Positions 31,120 through 43,029 of a DNA stretch of 64,000 bases are shown here, piece after piece. How positions within the stretch are numbered: position 1 is the stretch's first letter; the number at the start of each line of letters is the position of its first letter. The position numbers and the translations under genes are program-made. The notes under the pieces are model-generated. The model ran no database searches and had not been told where the DNA came from. It worked only from the letters and a program-made list of their open reading frames with translations. Source of the DNA: Cadophora sp. MPI-SDFR-AT-0126 (lineage: Eukaryota; Ascomycota; Leotiomycetes; Helotiales; Ploettnerulaceae); contig JAGMVK010000012.1 of NCBI GenBank assembly GCA_020747065.1, forward strand, positions 1,952,318 to 2,016,317. Direction: 5' to 3'.

Positions 31120-33131
31120 ATGAAGGGAGCTTGCGGCCTTCTTCGGTCAATTGCTGCCATTACTCTTTGTTACTGCAAGTATAGAGCTACTTCTACAAGC
31201 CACTCTCAAGGAGAATGAATTACTAACACTTTATTGAAGTGAGGATGATACTCGGGAACGTCTTCGTCGAAGAAGACGCTGCAATTGCACTTCCGGTCCT
31301 GGCGGTGAAGCGTGGTGCTCCTGATTCACCGACTGGTGGATATGCACCAGGGAATGTTGACTGTCCTTCGAATCGCCCCATTATTCGAACTGCCTCTGCA
31401 CTTTCCGCAAATGAGACCGCATGGCTCTCACTCCGAAGAAACAAGACAATTGCACCAATGACCTCCTTCCTCACTCGAGCGAAAATCTCTGGATTCAACG
31501 CGTCGGAATATATTTCTAGGATCGCCAATGACCCTGCTGCTCTGCCCAACATTGGGATTGCAATATCAGGCGGAGGCTACAGAGCAATGTTAAATGGAGC
31601 TGGTTTTATCGCCGCTGCAGACAGTCGAACGGAGAATTCTACCAATGCGGGAGGAATTGGAGGCCTCCTACAATCTGCGACATATCTCTCGGGTCTTTCT
31701 GGAGGCGCTTGGCTGGTCGGCTCACTCTACGCCAATAATTTTACTACCGTCACTACGTTACGGGATGGTAGCCCTGGCTCAAGTGTCTGGCAGTTTGAAA
31801 ACTCAATTCTGAAGGGTCCTGAATCAAGCGGATTGTCAATCGCAAATACTGCCGACTATTACGATATCCTTGAAGCCGACGTTGGCTCAAAAGCTAAAGC
31901 TGGATACGAGACGTCCATCACCGATTATTGGGGGCGTGCACTGTCTTTCCAACTTGTCAATACTTCCAATGGCGGCCCGGCATATTCGTTTTCATCTACT
32001 GCACTAGACCAAAGCTTTCTTACTGGCGAAACTCCGTTTCCAGTCCTGGTGGCTGACGCTCGTGCGCCTGGAACCACGATTATATCCTTGAACTCAACTG
32101 TGTACGAGTTCAACCCATTCGAACTTGGTTCATGGGATCCAACGACGTATGGCTTTGCCCCACTCCGCTATATTGGATCCAGTTTCTCCGGCGGGTTTAT
32201 TCCACTGAATGTAACTTGCGTTCGTGGTTTTGATCAAGTCGGCTTCGTAATGGGCACTTCCTCTTCTCTTTTCAACCAATTCCTTCTCCAAATTAATTCG
32301 ACGGATATACCTGACAAGTTGAACCATGCTCTCACATCGACCCTCGAACGGATTGGCTCGAACGAGAACGACGTTTCTTTATTCAAACCAAACCCCTTTT
32401 TCGGTTATAACAACAACACAAACGAGAATGCTCAATCTACTCAGTTAACCCTTGTGGATGGCGGAGAGGACGGGCAGAATATCCCCCTATCCCCTCTTAT
32501 CCAGCCATTCCGGGCAGTGGATGTCATCTTTGCTGTAGACTCCTCTGCAGATACAGCTTTCTTCTGGCCAAATGGTACATCCTTGGTGGCAACCTATAGA
32601 CGCTCCCTGAACACCACACTCGAAAACGGAACGGCCTTTCCAGCCATTCCTAATCAAAATACCTTCGTTAACTTGGGTCTCAACAAGCGTCCTTCATTTT
32701 TTGGCTGCGACATGAGCAATCTTACTGGCGAAGCTCCCCTCATTGTGTACGTGCCTAATGCGCCGTACATTATTTATTCGAACTTTTCCACATTTAAGCC
32801 AGACTACAACAACACTGAGAGGAACCTCATGATTCAAAATGGTTATGATGTGGCAACTATGGGCAATGGCACCGTGGATAGTGAGTGGCTTACTTGTGTA
32901 GGATGTGCGCTCCTAAGCAGGAGCTTCACGAAGACAGGTACAGAGGTCCCAGCAGCTTGTATTACGTGCTTTGATAGGTACTGCTGGAATGGAACAGTGA
33001 ATTCTACATTGCCGATCAGCTACGAACCGGAAGCTATGTTGCAGACCAGCGCTGCAAACAGTGGCGATTGTATCAATAGGGGCTTCATGATGGCCGTTCT
33101 TGGAGTGTTATTTACGCTTGTTATTCTGTGA
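31120..33131 (+). CDS. Secreted/GPI-anchored lysophospholipase (phospholipase B), about 648 aa
   Basis: Family features: SGGGYRAM with the catalytic-site Arg (about residue 128), GLSGGAW containing the nucleophile Ser (about 170), and DGGEDGQN with the catalytic Asp (about 425), as in fungal PLB and cPLA2. Many Asn-x-Ser/Thr sites and Cys pairs suit an extracellular enzyme, and a hydrophobic C-terminal tail ([14 protein letters not shown]) after a small-residue stretch suggests a GPI anchor. Exon 1 31120-31178 gives a signal-like N-terminus ([14 protein letters not shown]) joined through an intron 31179-31243 (GTATAG, branch TTACTAAC, acceptor TGAG) to 31244-33131; this join is plausible but not certain. 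The enzyme removes acyl chains from phospholipids and lysophospholipids at the cell surface. Confidence 0.85.
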
Positions 33132-33425
33132 TGAGATGAGTGAGTATCTGGACACATTAGTGGTGGCTACCTTCTAACACTTGTTGTGACGACTTTGTAT
33201 AGCAGTATCTTGTATTTCATTTGAGTATTAGGACATCAAAAATGCCAATTCTCTTTTTTCCTTCTTCTCAACTACAGAAATCCAAAAGGGAAAAACATAT
33301 CCAAATTCAACCAGTTCGCCCCCGCCCCCCCCCCTGTCCCAGGTTGTGAGCCCAAAAAAAATGCGATATTTCTCCACGAATCATCCAAACAGCGGCTGGT
33401 CATTTTGGCATACGCTTTTGCACCA
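33132..33425. other. Convergent 3' region
   Basis: Short space between the convergent phospholipase and tetraspan genes; contains a run of ten C (about 33328-33341) and an A-run. No terminator can be defined. Confidence 0.3.
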
Positions 33426-34185
33426 TCAAGCTTGGCCCCTGGCAGTAGTGGATTCGCTGTTAGGTGCAGCCTCCCGATCAGTCTTCTGGCGCCAACGCGT
33501 AATTCTGGAGGGGGTTGAAGCATAATCCATCCCACTACTGGAAGACATCTGATCTCCTGGATAATTCGTGCATACATATATCCCCTAATCTATTGTGTAA
33601 GTATATGGTCTTCAAGATATTGGAGGTGAGGAAGGGGTGGCCTACAAGAAACCCGCTGAGAAGCCAGCACCAACCGCCGATGAAACTGAATGCGAGGGTA
33701 GCCCGCCACTCTGAACATCCTTCTCTTCCGACGACAGATTGCGTAATTGAGCTGTGTGGGATTGTATACCAGTACCTGCCCCAATAATATCCCCAAGAGT
33801 TCCAAAACCAAAATGATCCGCATCCGCCGGATACAGTGAGCTATAGTTCCATATTAATATGAATATACCAGGCACAAAACACTCTTAACGGCAGCAATGG
33901 AGCACTCACATTGCACAGCAACCCAAATGCAACCATCCAGCATATGAAAAGGGTAAAGTCAAGGCCGAAGCAATAGAAGGAATACTTCAGCGGAGGCAAG
34001 AGAATGAGAGAAGCTAGTATAGCGATGCCGGCGATTACTTCCGTGTAGATGATGCGAGAACTCGCGTGGGCATTAGCAGAGGATATAAAGTACAGATATC
34101 GTCCTACGATGCCGGCGACAACAGCAGCCGAAATGAGTTCGCTAAGGCGAAGGATCACAGAGCAGGTCTTAGATGCAGCACCCAT
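33426..34185 (-). CDS. MARVEL-like tetraspan membrane protein, paralogue 1 (about 209 aa)
   Basis: Exons 33910-34185 (276 nt), 33646-33840 and 33426-33584; introns have GTGAGT...TATAG and GTAGGC...ATTAG. Helices 1-3 lie in exon 1 (SELISAAVVAGIVGRYLYF, TEVIAGIAILASLILLPPL, FTLFICWMVAFGLL), with a YSFYCFGLDF loop before helix 3. Exon 2 has a Trp/Cys-rich loop (FWFWNSWGYYWGRYW) and helix 4 (LAFSFIGGWCWLLSGFL). Exon 3 gives a short helix remnant GIYVCTNY and a hydrophilic tail. Two paralogues with the same exon-1 length lie at 53791 and 56685. Such fungal proteins sit in the plasma membrane and are thought to organise membrane domains; role here is inferred. Confidence 0.65.
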
Positions 34186-35031
34186 TCTGGTAACAAATGT
34201 GATGATTGTGAAAGGTTTTTGTTGTAGACTCAATAAGCTGGTGAATGTATTGCCACTCATGGAGACAAAACTGGGTTTAAGAGTAGAATGTTAGGGAAGA
34301 AGTGTAGGTCATGTGGTGAAACGGCTAGTAGCCAATTATGAGAGCACACTGGAAATTTGGGGGAAAGAGCAATGAAATTACTCTAGCACTGCCCGATGTA
34401 GATAGATTCGGATGAATTTGTACGTAATGGCAAAACTCCCTGCTCTGGAATGCAGTTGGAGGATTCAAAACCATGTGCAATATGGCTTGTCTTATTGGTC
34501 AGAAAGTTTTCGAAATCACATGTAAGCCAAGCTATCTCCGTAGAGGTCTTGTGGGCTGATACTCAAAGCAGGGCTGAGAGACCAGATCGATCAGTCGGCA
34601 AATGTTTTCGCTTTGACGCACAACGCATGGAATGGAAGCGGGTTGAATGCCCGGAATTCCGGCAACCATCGAGATGGGGCACAAGCCAACGAGTAAAAGC
34701 GTACGGCTGTGGAGATCTAGAAATCTTCTGCTAGGATTCAAGCCCTCGACAACGTCGCTTGGGGCACTGGTAATGACTGGGCTTCAAAGCATGGGCTGAC
34801 AAGGACAATAATCGTCTAGTTCATTTTAAATCTCACAGCGGAATTGATTCTTCTACCCTTCTGGCAGAATGGGCAGGAATAGTGTGGATGCACAACTGGC
34901 ATACATTTTGGTTTTAGTACTTTAATCATGCTTTATTGATTTCAACAAGAACAAACCTACATCCCCAGGACGTCTTCAAGAGCTGTCGAAATTCAAAGAT
35001 ACATATGCTCAATTGAGCTGACGCATTCAAT
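34186..35031. other. Intergenic region between divergent tetraspan and oleate hydratase genes
   Basis: No supported gene or repeat; small ORFs have no recognisable family. Serves as the 5' region for both neighbours. Confidence 0.4.
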
Positions 35032-36802
35032 ATGGCAAACAGCCATACTGCACAAGGTTGTCACCTCAGGAAACCAGAAGTGACCAACGCATATCTTATA
35101 GGAGATGGGATCGCATCTTTGGCGTCCGCCGTCTATCTTATTCACGATGCACGAGTCCCTCCTTCGCAGATACATGTACTGGAATCGGGACCGAGAGGGC
35201 CATTGTGTAGCACCGGAACTGCTGATTCTGGCTATTTCATATCGTTTGAGCAGCTGCTGAATTTCAGCTGTGTCTGCCTATACGATCTTCTTTCTATTGT
35301 TCCTTCGTTGAATGATGCTGCGAAGACTGTGAAGCAAGACATAGACGAGTTTAACGCCATACCTGGGAACAGAACATACTCCAATGCCAGACTCATTGCA
35401 ACAGACCAGGACGGTCCGCAAATTGTGGTTGCTAAGGAGCTCGGACTGAGAAAGAAAGACACCCGGGATCTTCTCTCAATATATAGGACATCAGAGAAGA
35501 AGTTGAGTAACCTCAAAGTCACGGACTGCTTCGAGGAAGAATTTTTTAAGACAAACTTCTGGTGTATGTGGGCTACGATGCAAGTTGAGAGCCTGTCTCT
35601 TGGATTGAATATTTTTAATTGACAATAGCCCATAGGTTTTCATTTCAGCCTTGTCACAGCGCAGCAGAGTTTCGGCGGTATCTCCACAGATTCGTTCTCG
35701 GTTTACCAACAGTAGATACACTTGGGCGCTTAGACCTCACGCCATACAATCAATACGAATCCATTATCCTCCCAATTGAGACTTATCTAAAAGCTCAAGG
35801 CGTCAATTTCAAATACGGTATGGCCTACCCTGTTTTCCAGACTTCGAGGCAAAACCAACTAATTCTTTGGCAGATACTGGAGCTGTCAGACTTGCTTTCG
35901 CTCAGAGTTCTGACATCAAAGTCGAGGGGATCTATTTCGGTAAGGATGGCGGCCAAGAGCTTATCCAGGTAGAATGCTCGGACATTGTCTTCCTGACCCT
36001 TGGTTCGACTACGGCCTGCGCTTCCATTGGTAGCAATGACTCTCCAACGGGGCCAGTCTTGTCCCCACTCGATACTCTGAGAGCATCAGATACTGGCTGG
36101 AGGAACTGGTCTTCCCTCTTCTTTTCATCCCTGCTGAATTCTCCTCACATCACTCAACTCGGCAATCCTATGACTTTCTATTCGCGCATAACGGAGTCCT
36201 GCTTGTTGTGCTTCACGGTAACTCTTCAAAGTCCAGAATTCTTCAAGTTGTTCGAAGAATTGACTTCCAATGCTCCTGGCAGAGGCGGATTAACGACTCT
36301 TAAAGATAGCAGCTGGCTTTTGACTATTGTTGTCCCGCCCCAGCCATACTTCCTCAATCAACCAGATGGCGTCCAAGTATTCTGGGGTTATGCGCTCTTT
36401 CCAGCGAAAATTGGCGATAGAGTTCGCAAACCGATGTTCGACTGCACCGGCCAGGAAATCTTTATAGAGGTCTTAGGACATCTCAACTTCCCTGATGACT
36501 CTTCGTGGACAAATTCCATCACTATTCCATGCTTGATGCCGTATGCTACAAGTCCGCTACTAGCAAGGGCAAGCTATGAAGATCGGCCACCGGTGATTCC
36601 TAAGGGAAGCAGCAATTTGGCACTGGTGGGCCAGTTTGTCGAGATTCCTGAGGATGGAGTGTTTCCTCTAGAGTATAGCGTTAGGGCTGCTCAGACGGCG
36701 GTCTTCAAGATGATGGGAATGCAAAAGCAGCCAAATGGGATCTGCAAAGGAGGTCAAAGGCTGAAGACCTTGATAATGGCCCTGAAAGCGCTATTGTCAT
36801 AG
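35032..36802 (+). CDS. Oleate hydratase (myosin-cross-reactive antigen family), FAD-dependent, about 549 aa
   Basis: Exons 35032-35583, 35649-35817 and 35874-36802. Intron 2 (56 bp) is clear: GTATGG, branch CCAACTAAT, GGCAG. Intron 1 has a weak GTTGAG donor but TTTCAG acceptor, and phases close. Recognisable family segments: GDGIASLASAVYLIHDARVP (dinucleotide-binding start, residues about 25-45), CLYDLLSIVPSL, FNAIPGNRTYSNARL, KTNFWCMWATM, HSAAEFRRYLHRF, LTPYNQYESIILP and FLTLGSTTACASIGSNDSP. The enzyme adds water to the cis-9 double bond of oleic acid to make 10-hydroxystearate, using FAD structurally. Oddity: the usual GGS(LDG)...RGGR stretch is replaced by GPRGPLCSTGTADSGYFISF, so FAD binding or activity may be impaired. 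Confidence 0.8.
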
Positions 36803-37329
36803 TACCTCTTCCCATTGCTTTCAAAGCGAAATCTATTGAGACTTCATATTTGCTTGTATGGTTTCTGTGAGAGCCGTGGAGGCGATGGGAAGGGTTCCGT
36901 ATTAATGTTAGTATAGCTTAACGTGCAACGGAATTTATCAAGAGTCTCTCAGTGCCAACACGTTAGGAAGAAATATATGTGAAGTTCAATATGTAGAGAG
37001 GATGACCTTACCCTATCCTTCCTCATGAATATGATTTGCTCGTAGCTCATGACGTAAGTCGAGATTGAGAGAGTGCCGTTGAATTAAATGAAAGGATCGG
37101 TTTTAGAAAAAGGATTCTAACTTCAAGTACAGGTGTATAAAAGTGTGAAGCGAGTTTGTAGTGCGAGATTCAAATGATAAGGAGTCTCAAATCAAGTCCA
37201 CTATAAAGGTTCTGTAATTACAGCAAGTAATTTGTAACCTGTCCCTGAATTGGACACCTGAAGCTAGAGATATAGCCAGGAAAACTCTGCACAGTTGGAG
37301 CCTCAATCAAGAGTCCTCCAGCCTACCTC
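36803..37329. other. Convergent intergenic region
   Basis: Lies between the 3' ends of the oleate hydratase and Ca2+/H+ exchanger genes. No gene or repeat recognised. Confidence 0.4.
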
Positions 37330-38747
37330 CTACTCTCTACCTTCTAACACACCGACTATAGTCTCGACATCCCCAGTATCATCCGGATACAAGCGAAAAG
37401 CGAGGGCGATGATGATGTAACTATGCCTCTCAAAGTTAGCGGACTTAGTAAGTCATACGATTCACCAGAAAACTTACGTTCCCAGGCACATGGCCCCTTC
37501 GAGGTAATTACTCTTCCCATCTTGAATCAAACTATTAACAACAAGAACACTCACGACAAAGATGATCGTCTCAAAGCCTTGGAAGTGAAGTGTCATCGGG
37601 TCCGCAGTATCCATGATCCAGCTAAGGATGACGAGAAAGGGAGTGACAAAGAGGGCAATCTGAATGCTGCTGCCAATCGCGACGTCGATCCCCAGATTCA
37701 TCTGGCCCTTATAAGCAACGCTTATAGCTGTAATACGCTCCTTGCCGTTGCCGAGAATGGGTAAGAGGATAAGCCCAATGAAGGTTTTGCTAATGTGGGT
37801 GGTTTTAAAAAGAGGGTTGATGCTGCCAATCAGGAAGTGTGCGCTAATGCCAATGGCTACTAGAACTATGACCAAGGCAATTATTGACGCGATTGGTGAT
37901 ATGTTCTGGTGTGATTGACTCGCCTCTTCGCTGCTTTCCGCCTGTTCTTCGTTGAAGAGGCTGGCATGCGAAATGAGTCGGAAATATAAATATAGAATAT
38001 AGATAAGAAGCAGAATGATAGCAGTGCCTCGGGAGAACATCACAATCTCATCTTTTGAGCCAGACTTAGAGTTGTGGAGAGCAGTGTCAAGAGTTGCGGG
38101 AATGATGAGAGAGACAGACGCGATGACCATCAACGAAGACATTGTTGACGCCGCAGCGACGTTGAAGTTTGACTCCTGGCTTCTGACTCCACCGACCAGG
38201 AAGCAGCACCCTAGAATCTGAGTTGTTAGCTATGTTAAATAGCAAGCATAAATGTATACACATACCAAAAGGATGTTGGACAAGATGGTACCAAGCATAC
38301 AGGACTGTGCAACTCGAATTTCATTGTATTGAACCGCAGTAACGTTTACCTGAATATATCAGTTGTCCGCTCTTTCCTCAGTACTACCAGACCGTGCAAA
38401 CTCACAATTATCTTCACTGAATTTGTTAACATTACACTAAACAACTCTTCCCACGGCTGGTCCAGTCTAGCCGACAACTCATTGATCACAAAGGTAAGGA
38501 GCACCGAGAGCGGAATGATAGCTAAGAAATTAAGTATAAAGACAGCTGTTGGATTCCAGGAGCGCGCTCCAGCAACACTACCCACAGGAACAAAAACGAG
38601 GAGAGCATTGATGTTGCTGCTAGCCGCGAAAAGCCAGGTCAGGCGGCAGATATTCGCCGGCCACCGCACATAAAGTCTGTTGTCCTTCCAGAGTGGTTTC
38701 CGTGCCTCAGCAGCTCCTAGAAGCGGCGAATTCTCATAGTTGCTCAT
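37330..38747 (-). CDS. Vacuolar Ca2+/H+ exchanger (CaCA/CAX family), about 418 aa
   Basis: Exons 38406-38747, 38266-38349, 37478-38217 and 37330-37420, with consensus splice sites (GTGAGT...TTCAG, GTATGT...CTCAG, GTAAGT...CATAG) and closing phases. The exon joins restore the conserved path KIIVNVTAVQYNEIRVAQ, then MLGTILSNILLILGCCFLVG. Repeat alpha-2 is LGNGKERITAISVAYKGQMN (about 296-315) followed by IGSSIQIALFVTPFLVILSW. Eleven hydrophobic segments and the C-terminal LYPDD are as in yeast Vcx1. The protein exports cytosolic Ca2+ into vacuoles in exchange for protons. Oddity: alpha-1, normally GNAVE, reads TNSVK, so the acidic ion-binding residue of that repeat is Lys; transport may be lost or changed. 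Confidence 0.85.
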
Positions 38748-39774
38748 AGTGGTCGCTTCGATTTTGCTTGTCCCACCTTCTAACCAACGTCTTGACGTGC
38801 ACGGCGTACCCTAGTTACTGGCTAATGTCAGTCAGTAATGAGGGCTGTCGTCCAAGTTGTATTTCCCTACTTATATCGAAACGGACGTGAGAAGGCACGA
38901 TCTTGAATATCTTGGCCACGCACCATACTTAGTCCCGGTTGCTTATTTTGGTACGTTTAGCATAGAGAGTTAGATTAAAACGTCAAGGAATTTATTACAG
39001 ACACCCTGGTAAAGTAGCGGGGCATTATCCGGTAAGATGCTGCACGTCATCTGGCTGTTGGCGAACTGAAGTCGGCGAGAAACCGATCAAGCTGCCAGGA
39101 CATTTACCCTGCAGTATGGACGGAGGACGTGACAGCTGAAACTGCAATAGTACGGAGATAACGTTTGTCAAGACTGATCAGAAAGAAGAAAGAAAGTCTA
39201 GATCTGGCCTTCGATTGGCAACAGGGAATAGCCGATCCCGCAGCAGGAACTGAGCTGCATAAACGATTTCAATCATATCATTCATGTGAAAAGTCCGGAG
39301 ATGCGACCCGGTTTCCGATTGGCAACAAAAAACGGGGGCATGAAGCCTAATGCACGACTGGGACCCTCACACCACCCGTCCACACTCCGCGCCTGGTCTC
39401 TATCTGTTAGCCCTAGCTCTGGGGAACATCTTGGCCCCGATGTTGCATCTGCATCCCATCCTACCGCCTTTGGAGTGGACTGCATCGTTATTCACATACT
39501 GATGCATGATTCCCGAAAAGTCAATTGCGATGACACAAAACAAAGTGCTGACACCCTGGGCACGGCGCGAGCTCAGCACTTGCGTTAGCATCTGATTCGG
39601 GTGACGCGCTTTCTGATGTCACAGTTGCCATTCTTCCTGTGACACTGATAGATTCATATTGGAATTACTTTCGTGGTTATCTTTATGGTTAAACCTCTTT
39701 CATCAGACGGAACACAGAGTCGCCACTCTTGCTAGCCACGGAAACAGATATTTGGATCTTCTTCACTGCTCACT
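38748..39774. other. Intergenic region between divergent exchanger and Rtg2-like genes
   Basis: About 1 kb without a supported gene; small ORFs look random. No repeat was recognised. Confidence 0.4.
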
Positions 39775-41743
39775 ATGGGAGGCGGTTCAGAATTTCCTCA
39801 GACGTCATTCCAATGGAGCTCTGGGGTCTGCGGAAATGACAACAAAATAGATGGCCACGAGTCATATCTTCGCGCGGTGGTTGATATGGGGAGGTACAAA
39901 TCTCTCACTTTTTACATTCTCCTAAGATTGCCCTGGACGCAACCTTGCCTTGAGCATTTATCTCTGGAGAATTATCCCTCACCAGCCACTGTCTGCAAGT
40001 TTCTCATGCCTAGCTAACTACCACTTCCGCACCTCCAGTAACGGCATCCGTTTCTCAGTCTCAGATTTGTCACCTCCTACCTCCCGCATCCTTCCCACTC
40101 TCCATGTTCACCGCAACGAGATATCCCTTTTCGATACACAGTTCGACTCAAAAACCGGTCGTCGTATCCCTATCCCCTCTTACATAATCCACGATGTCAT
40201 TGCTGCCCTTCTCCGGTTCCAGATCATCTGCGCTGATCTGGGGGTCTCGGGCAACACCATCCGCATCATTGCTACCGAAGCGACGCGAACAGCCATCAAT
40301 TCTGTCGAGTTCCGCGACAAAATCAAGAAAGCCACTGGCCTGACAGTAGAAATGCTGGCGAAGGAAGATGAGGGAAAGGTAGGAGCGTTGGGGATCGCAA
40401 GCAGCTTCTCAGATATGCAAGGTCTGGTCATGGACCTTGGAGGCGGGAGCACGCAGATTTCATGGATGCTGGTACAAGGAGGCACTATCCGGACCAGTCC
40501 GCGGGGAGCCTTTAGCTTTCCATACGGAGCAGCGGCACTGACGAGAAAGTTGGAGGAGTTGACGGCAGGGAAAAGCAAGGATGAGGCTGAAAAGGCTCTG
40601 CATACGTTTCGCGAAGAGATGACGGCAAACTTTCTAGACGCATACAAGAGGCTTGAGGTCCCAGCGGACCTCGTCGAAAAGGCGGAAACCGACGGTGGTT
40701 TCCCGCTCTACCTCTCTGGCGGCGGCTTCCGCGGTTGGGGCTATCTCCTCCTCTACCAAAGCCAAGTTCATGGACAGCACTATCCAATCTCGCTCATCAA
40801 CGGCTTCTCCGCGCAAAAGGCGCAGTTCGAAGATACGAAGTCCCTCGAGGAGGTCGCCCGAACGGCACATCGCATCTTCCGCGTCTCGGACCGCCGGCGT
40901 ACACAGGTTCCCGCGGTCGCGTTCCTCGTCAACGTGCTCGCTCGAGCACTGCCGCATGGCATCAAAGAAGCCCATTTTTGCCAGGGCGGAGTCCGCGAGG
41001 GGGTTCTCTTTCAAGAACTCCCGCCCAGCATCCGCAAGCAGAACCCCCTCGAGGTCGCGACTGCCCCATACTCGCGCCCTTCCGCAGCAGCCATCAGCGA
41101 GCTCCTGCTCAGCGCCATCCCAGGACCAGAACACTCCACGGCGGCAGGCGGCAGACGCTTCCCGGAGTCGATAGGCGCATATGTGGTCCGTGCTTTCGCC
41201 AACGTGCTTTACGTGCACTCGGTCATGTCCAAAGAAACGTCGTCGACGGCTGCCCTCTACAGTACCAGCACTGGTCTCATGTCAACTTCGCACGGTGTCT
41301 CGCACTCGGACCGCGCCCTCCTCGCACTCATGCTCGAAGAGCGGTATCAAGGCGTGCTGCCGCCGCGGGAGGTCGATTTCAAACTCAGGCTTCGCGAGCT
41401 CTTGACTGCGGAAGCCGTGTGGTGGACGCGATACATGGGGAAGATTGGATTCTTGATCGGTGCACTATATCCCGCAGGATTCATCGACCAGTATAAACCT
41501 AGAGTCGGGCTTACAGCCAGGTGGTCAAAAGACTTGGGGAAGGAAGGGGCCAAAGACGGCCTGGAGTTGACGGTGTCTATTGAAAAGGTGGAAAAAGATC
41601 CGATGAAGTTGAAAGAAACTTTGGAGGACGCTGTAGGCGTAATAGAAAAGGTAGGGAAGAAGAAAAATTGGATTGGGGGTAGAGAGGGATGGGGAATGGC
41701 AGTCAAGGTAATTGTCACAGAGGACCTGGTGTCTCAAGATTGA
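39775..41743 (+). CDS. Ppx/GppA exopolyphosphatase-type protein, Rtg2-like, about 607 aa
   Basis: Exon 1 39775-39893 and exon 2 40039-41743, separated by a 145-bp intron (GTACAA, branch CTAGCTAAC, CCAG). The join creates VVDMGSNGIRFSVSDL, the phosphate-1 motif of the Ppx/GppA ATPase fold, followed by IIATEATRTAIN and VMDLGGGSTQISW (phosphate-2). The C-terminal 250 residues match fungal Rtg2-like proteins (ISGGGFRGWGY, FCQGGVREGVLF). In yeast Rtg2 senses mitochondrial status and activates the retrograde response in the cytoplasm; other members hydrolyse polyphosphate or (p)ppGpp. Function here is inferred. The N-terminal 37 residues before the motif are variable, and the ATG is the only suitable one in that frame. 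Confidence 0.85.
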
Positions 41744-42064
41744 AAACTTAAAATGTGGCTATTACCTGAAGTTTTGGGCGGTGGGCGTCAGGCTCAGCGT
41801 AGCATGGCTCAAGGGCAGTGAGGGTTCCCTCTCAGCTTGAAATGTCGTCGTCTATTCTAATTCTTTTGCATTTCCTTGAGCAGTCTTATACAAAACTACA
41901 TTGACTAATTGCATCGATCCCTGTGAGAACCTTTCATTTCCATAGTAGACGTGGCAATCGCGTGACGGAAATTACTTTTGGGGACCGGCAAACCTCGAAT
42001 AATATCACTCTCTTCTCCTAGATACATTTCCAAAATCGAGGCGAGGTGGTCATGGATAAGCTAC
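41744..42064. other. Convergent intergenic region
   Basis: Lies between the 3' ends of the Rtg2-like and NmrA-like genes. Nothing recognised. Confidence 0.3.
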
Positions 42065-43029
42065 CTAGTTGAGAGATAAATACGCCTTCACTAGATCCTC
42101 GATCTCGTCTCGGGTCATTTCCCTAATGCTCAAGAGCTCATTGTCTATCGGTTCTAGTCGGCCACCAAAACCCTCGGCAAAGAGACTTACAAAGAGATAC
42201 GAATACAGAGTAGATAAGTCATAACTTCCGTTCTGCATGGCTGCGTCTGATTCCGCTTTCATCTCTGCGAGGTCGACATGCACAGGATTCCATGCCTTGC
42301 CATGTGTGTGCCTCTTCACAATCGCTAAAAGCATATTCTGGGAGACGACAGCGTCCTGGATGTAAACCGCTCGGTTGCTCGTCTCTTCGTAATGTTTCAA
42401 GACCCCAACCACGGCTTTGGCAGCCGTAGCCATAGTTGTAGTGCTAAAAGGCTCGTCGCCGCTGCCAAAGATTGTAGGCTTGCACTGCGACAGATCAAGG
42501 ATAAAGTTATGCTGCAGACCCCAGTCCAAGAATGCCGAGTTGATGATATAAGTGTATGTCATCCCCGATTTCTGAATCTTCTCCTCCAAATGCTCCATAA
42601 CTTTGAGCTTGTTTTCGAAGATGGGAAGCTGTCGAGCAAGAGGATTCTTGACGTCGAAGGCAAACTCGCTGGGGATGAAACGCTTTATGTTTGCGGCAAT
42701 AGAGGCGTCGATAAGCTGGTTATGAACCGAGGCATCCGTTCCCATCCCCAGGGTGCAGATAACGGCATCCTGTCCTTCCAGAGCGAGTTTGAGCGTATCA
42801 AATGAATCATAGTCCACTTCCACGACCTTGGCAGGTGCTGGGACCGTAGTTTCAGAGCCAACGCGCTTGAGGGCAGTAACGACGAAGTCCCCTGATTTGA
42901 GAAGCGCATCCAAGACTTTAGAGCCAAGGTTACCCGTAGCCTATTCATTGTTGTTAAGGACTAAGACATCGAACGCTTTGATTGAGAAACACTTACACCG
43001 GCCAGGGCAACATACTTGATTGTAGTCAT
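42065..43029 (-). CDS. NmrA-like / isoflavone-reductase-type NAD(P)-binding protein, 302 aa
   Basis: Exon 1 42997-43029 (11 codons) and exon 2 42065-42940 are joined in phase 0 across a 56-bp intron (GTAAGT-like start GTGTAAGTG region, ending AATAG). The join restores the Rossmann motif ALAGATGNLGSKVLDALL. Downstream, DAVICTLGMG, KRFIPSEFAFD and a TYIINSAFLDWGL segment are typical of atypical short-chain dehydrogenases of the NmrA/PCBER group, which either reduce small aromatic or lactone substrates with NADPH or act as redox-sensing regulators. The catalytic Lys of the true reductases (FxxNK-type) is present as IFENKLKVMEH. Cytosolic; substrate unknown. Confidence 0.85.

Noticed and set aside
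31239..31244. Start of phospholipase B at the GTG/ATG near 31239-31247 without an upstream exon
   Set aside because: It would leave a secreted enzyme with no signal peptide; an upstream exon with a hydrophobic N-terminus and a closing intron exists.
40653..41496. Long plus- and minus-strand ORFs overlapping the Rtg2-like gene (up to 253 codons)
   Set aside because: They are shadows of a conserved gene in another frame; composition is Arg/Ser-rich and no family is matched.
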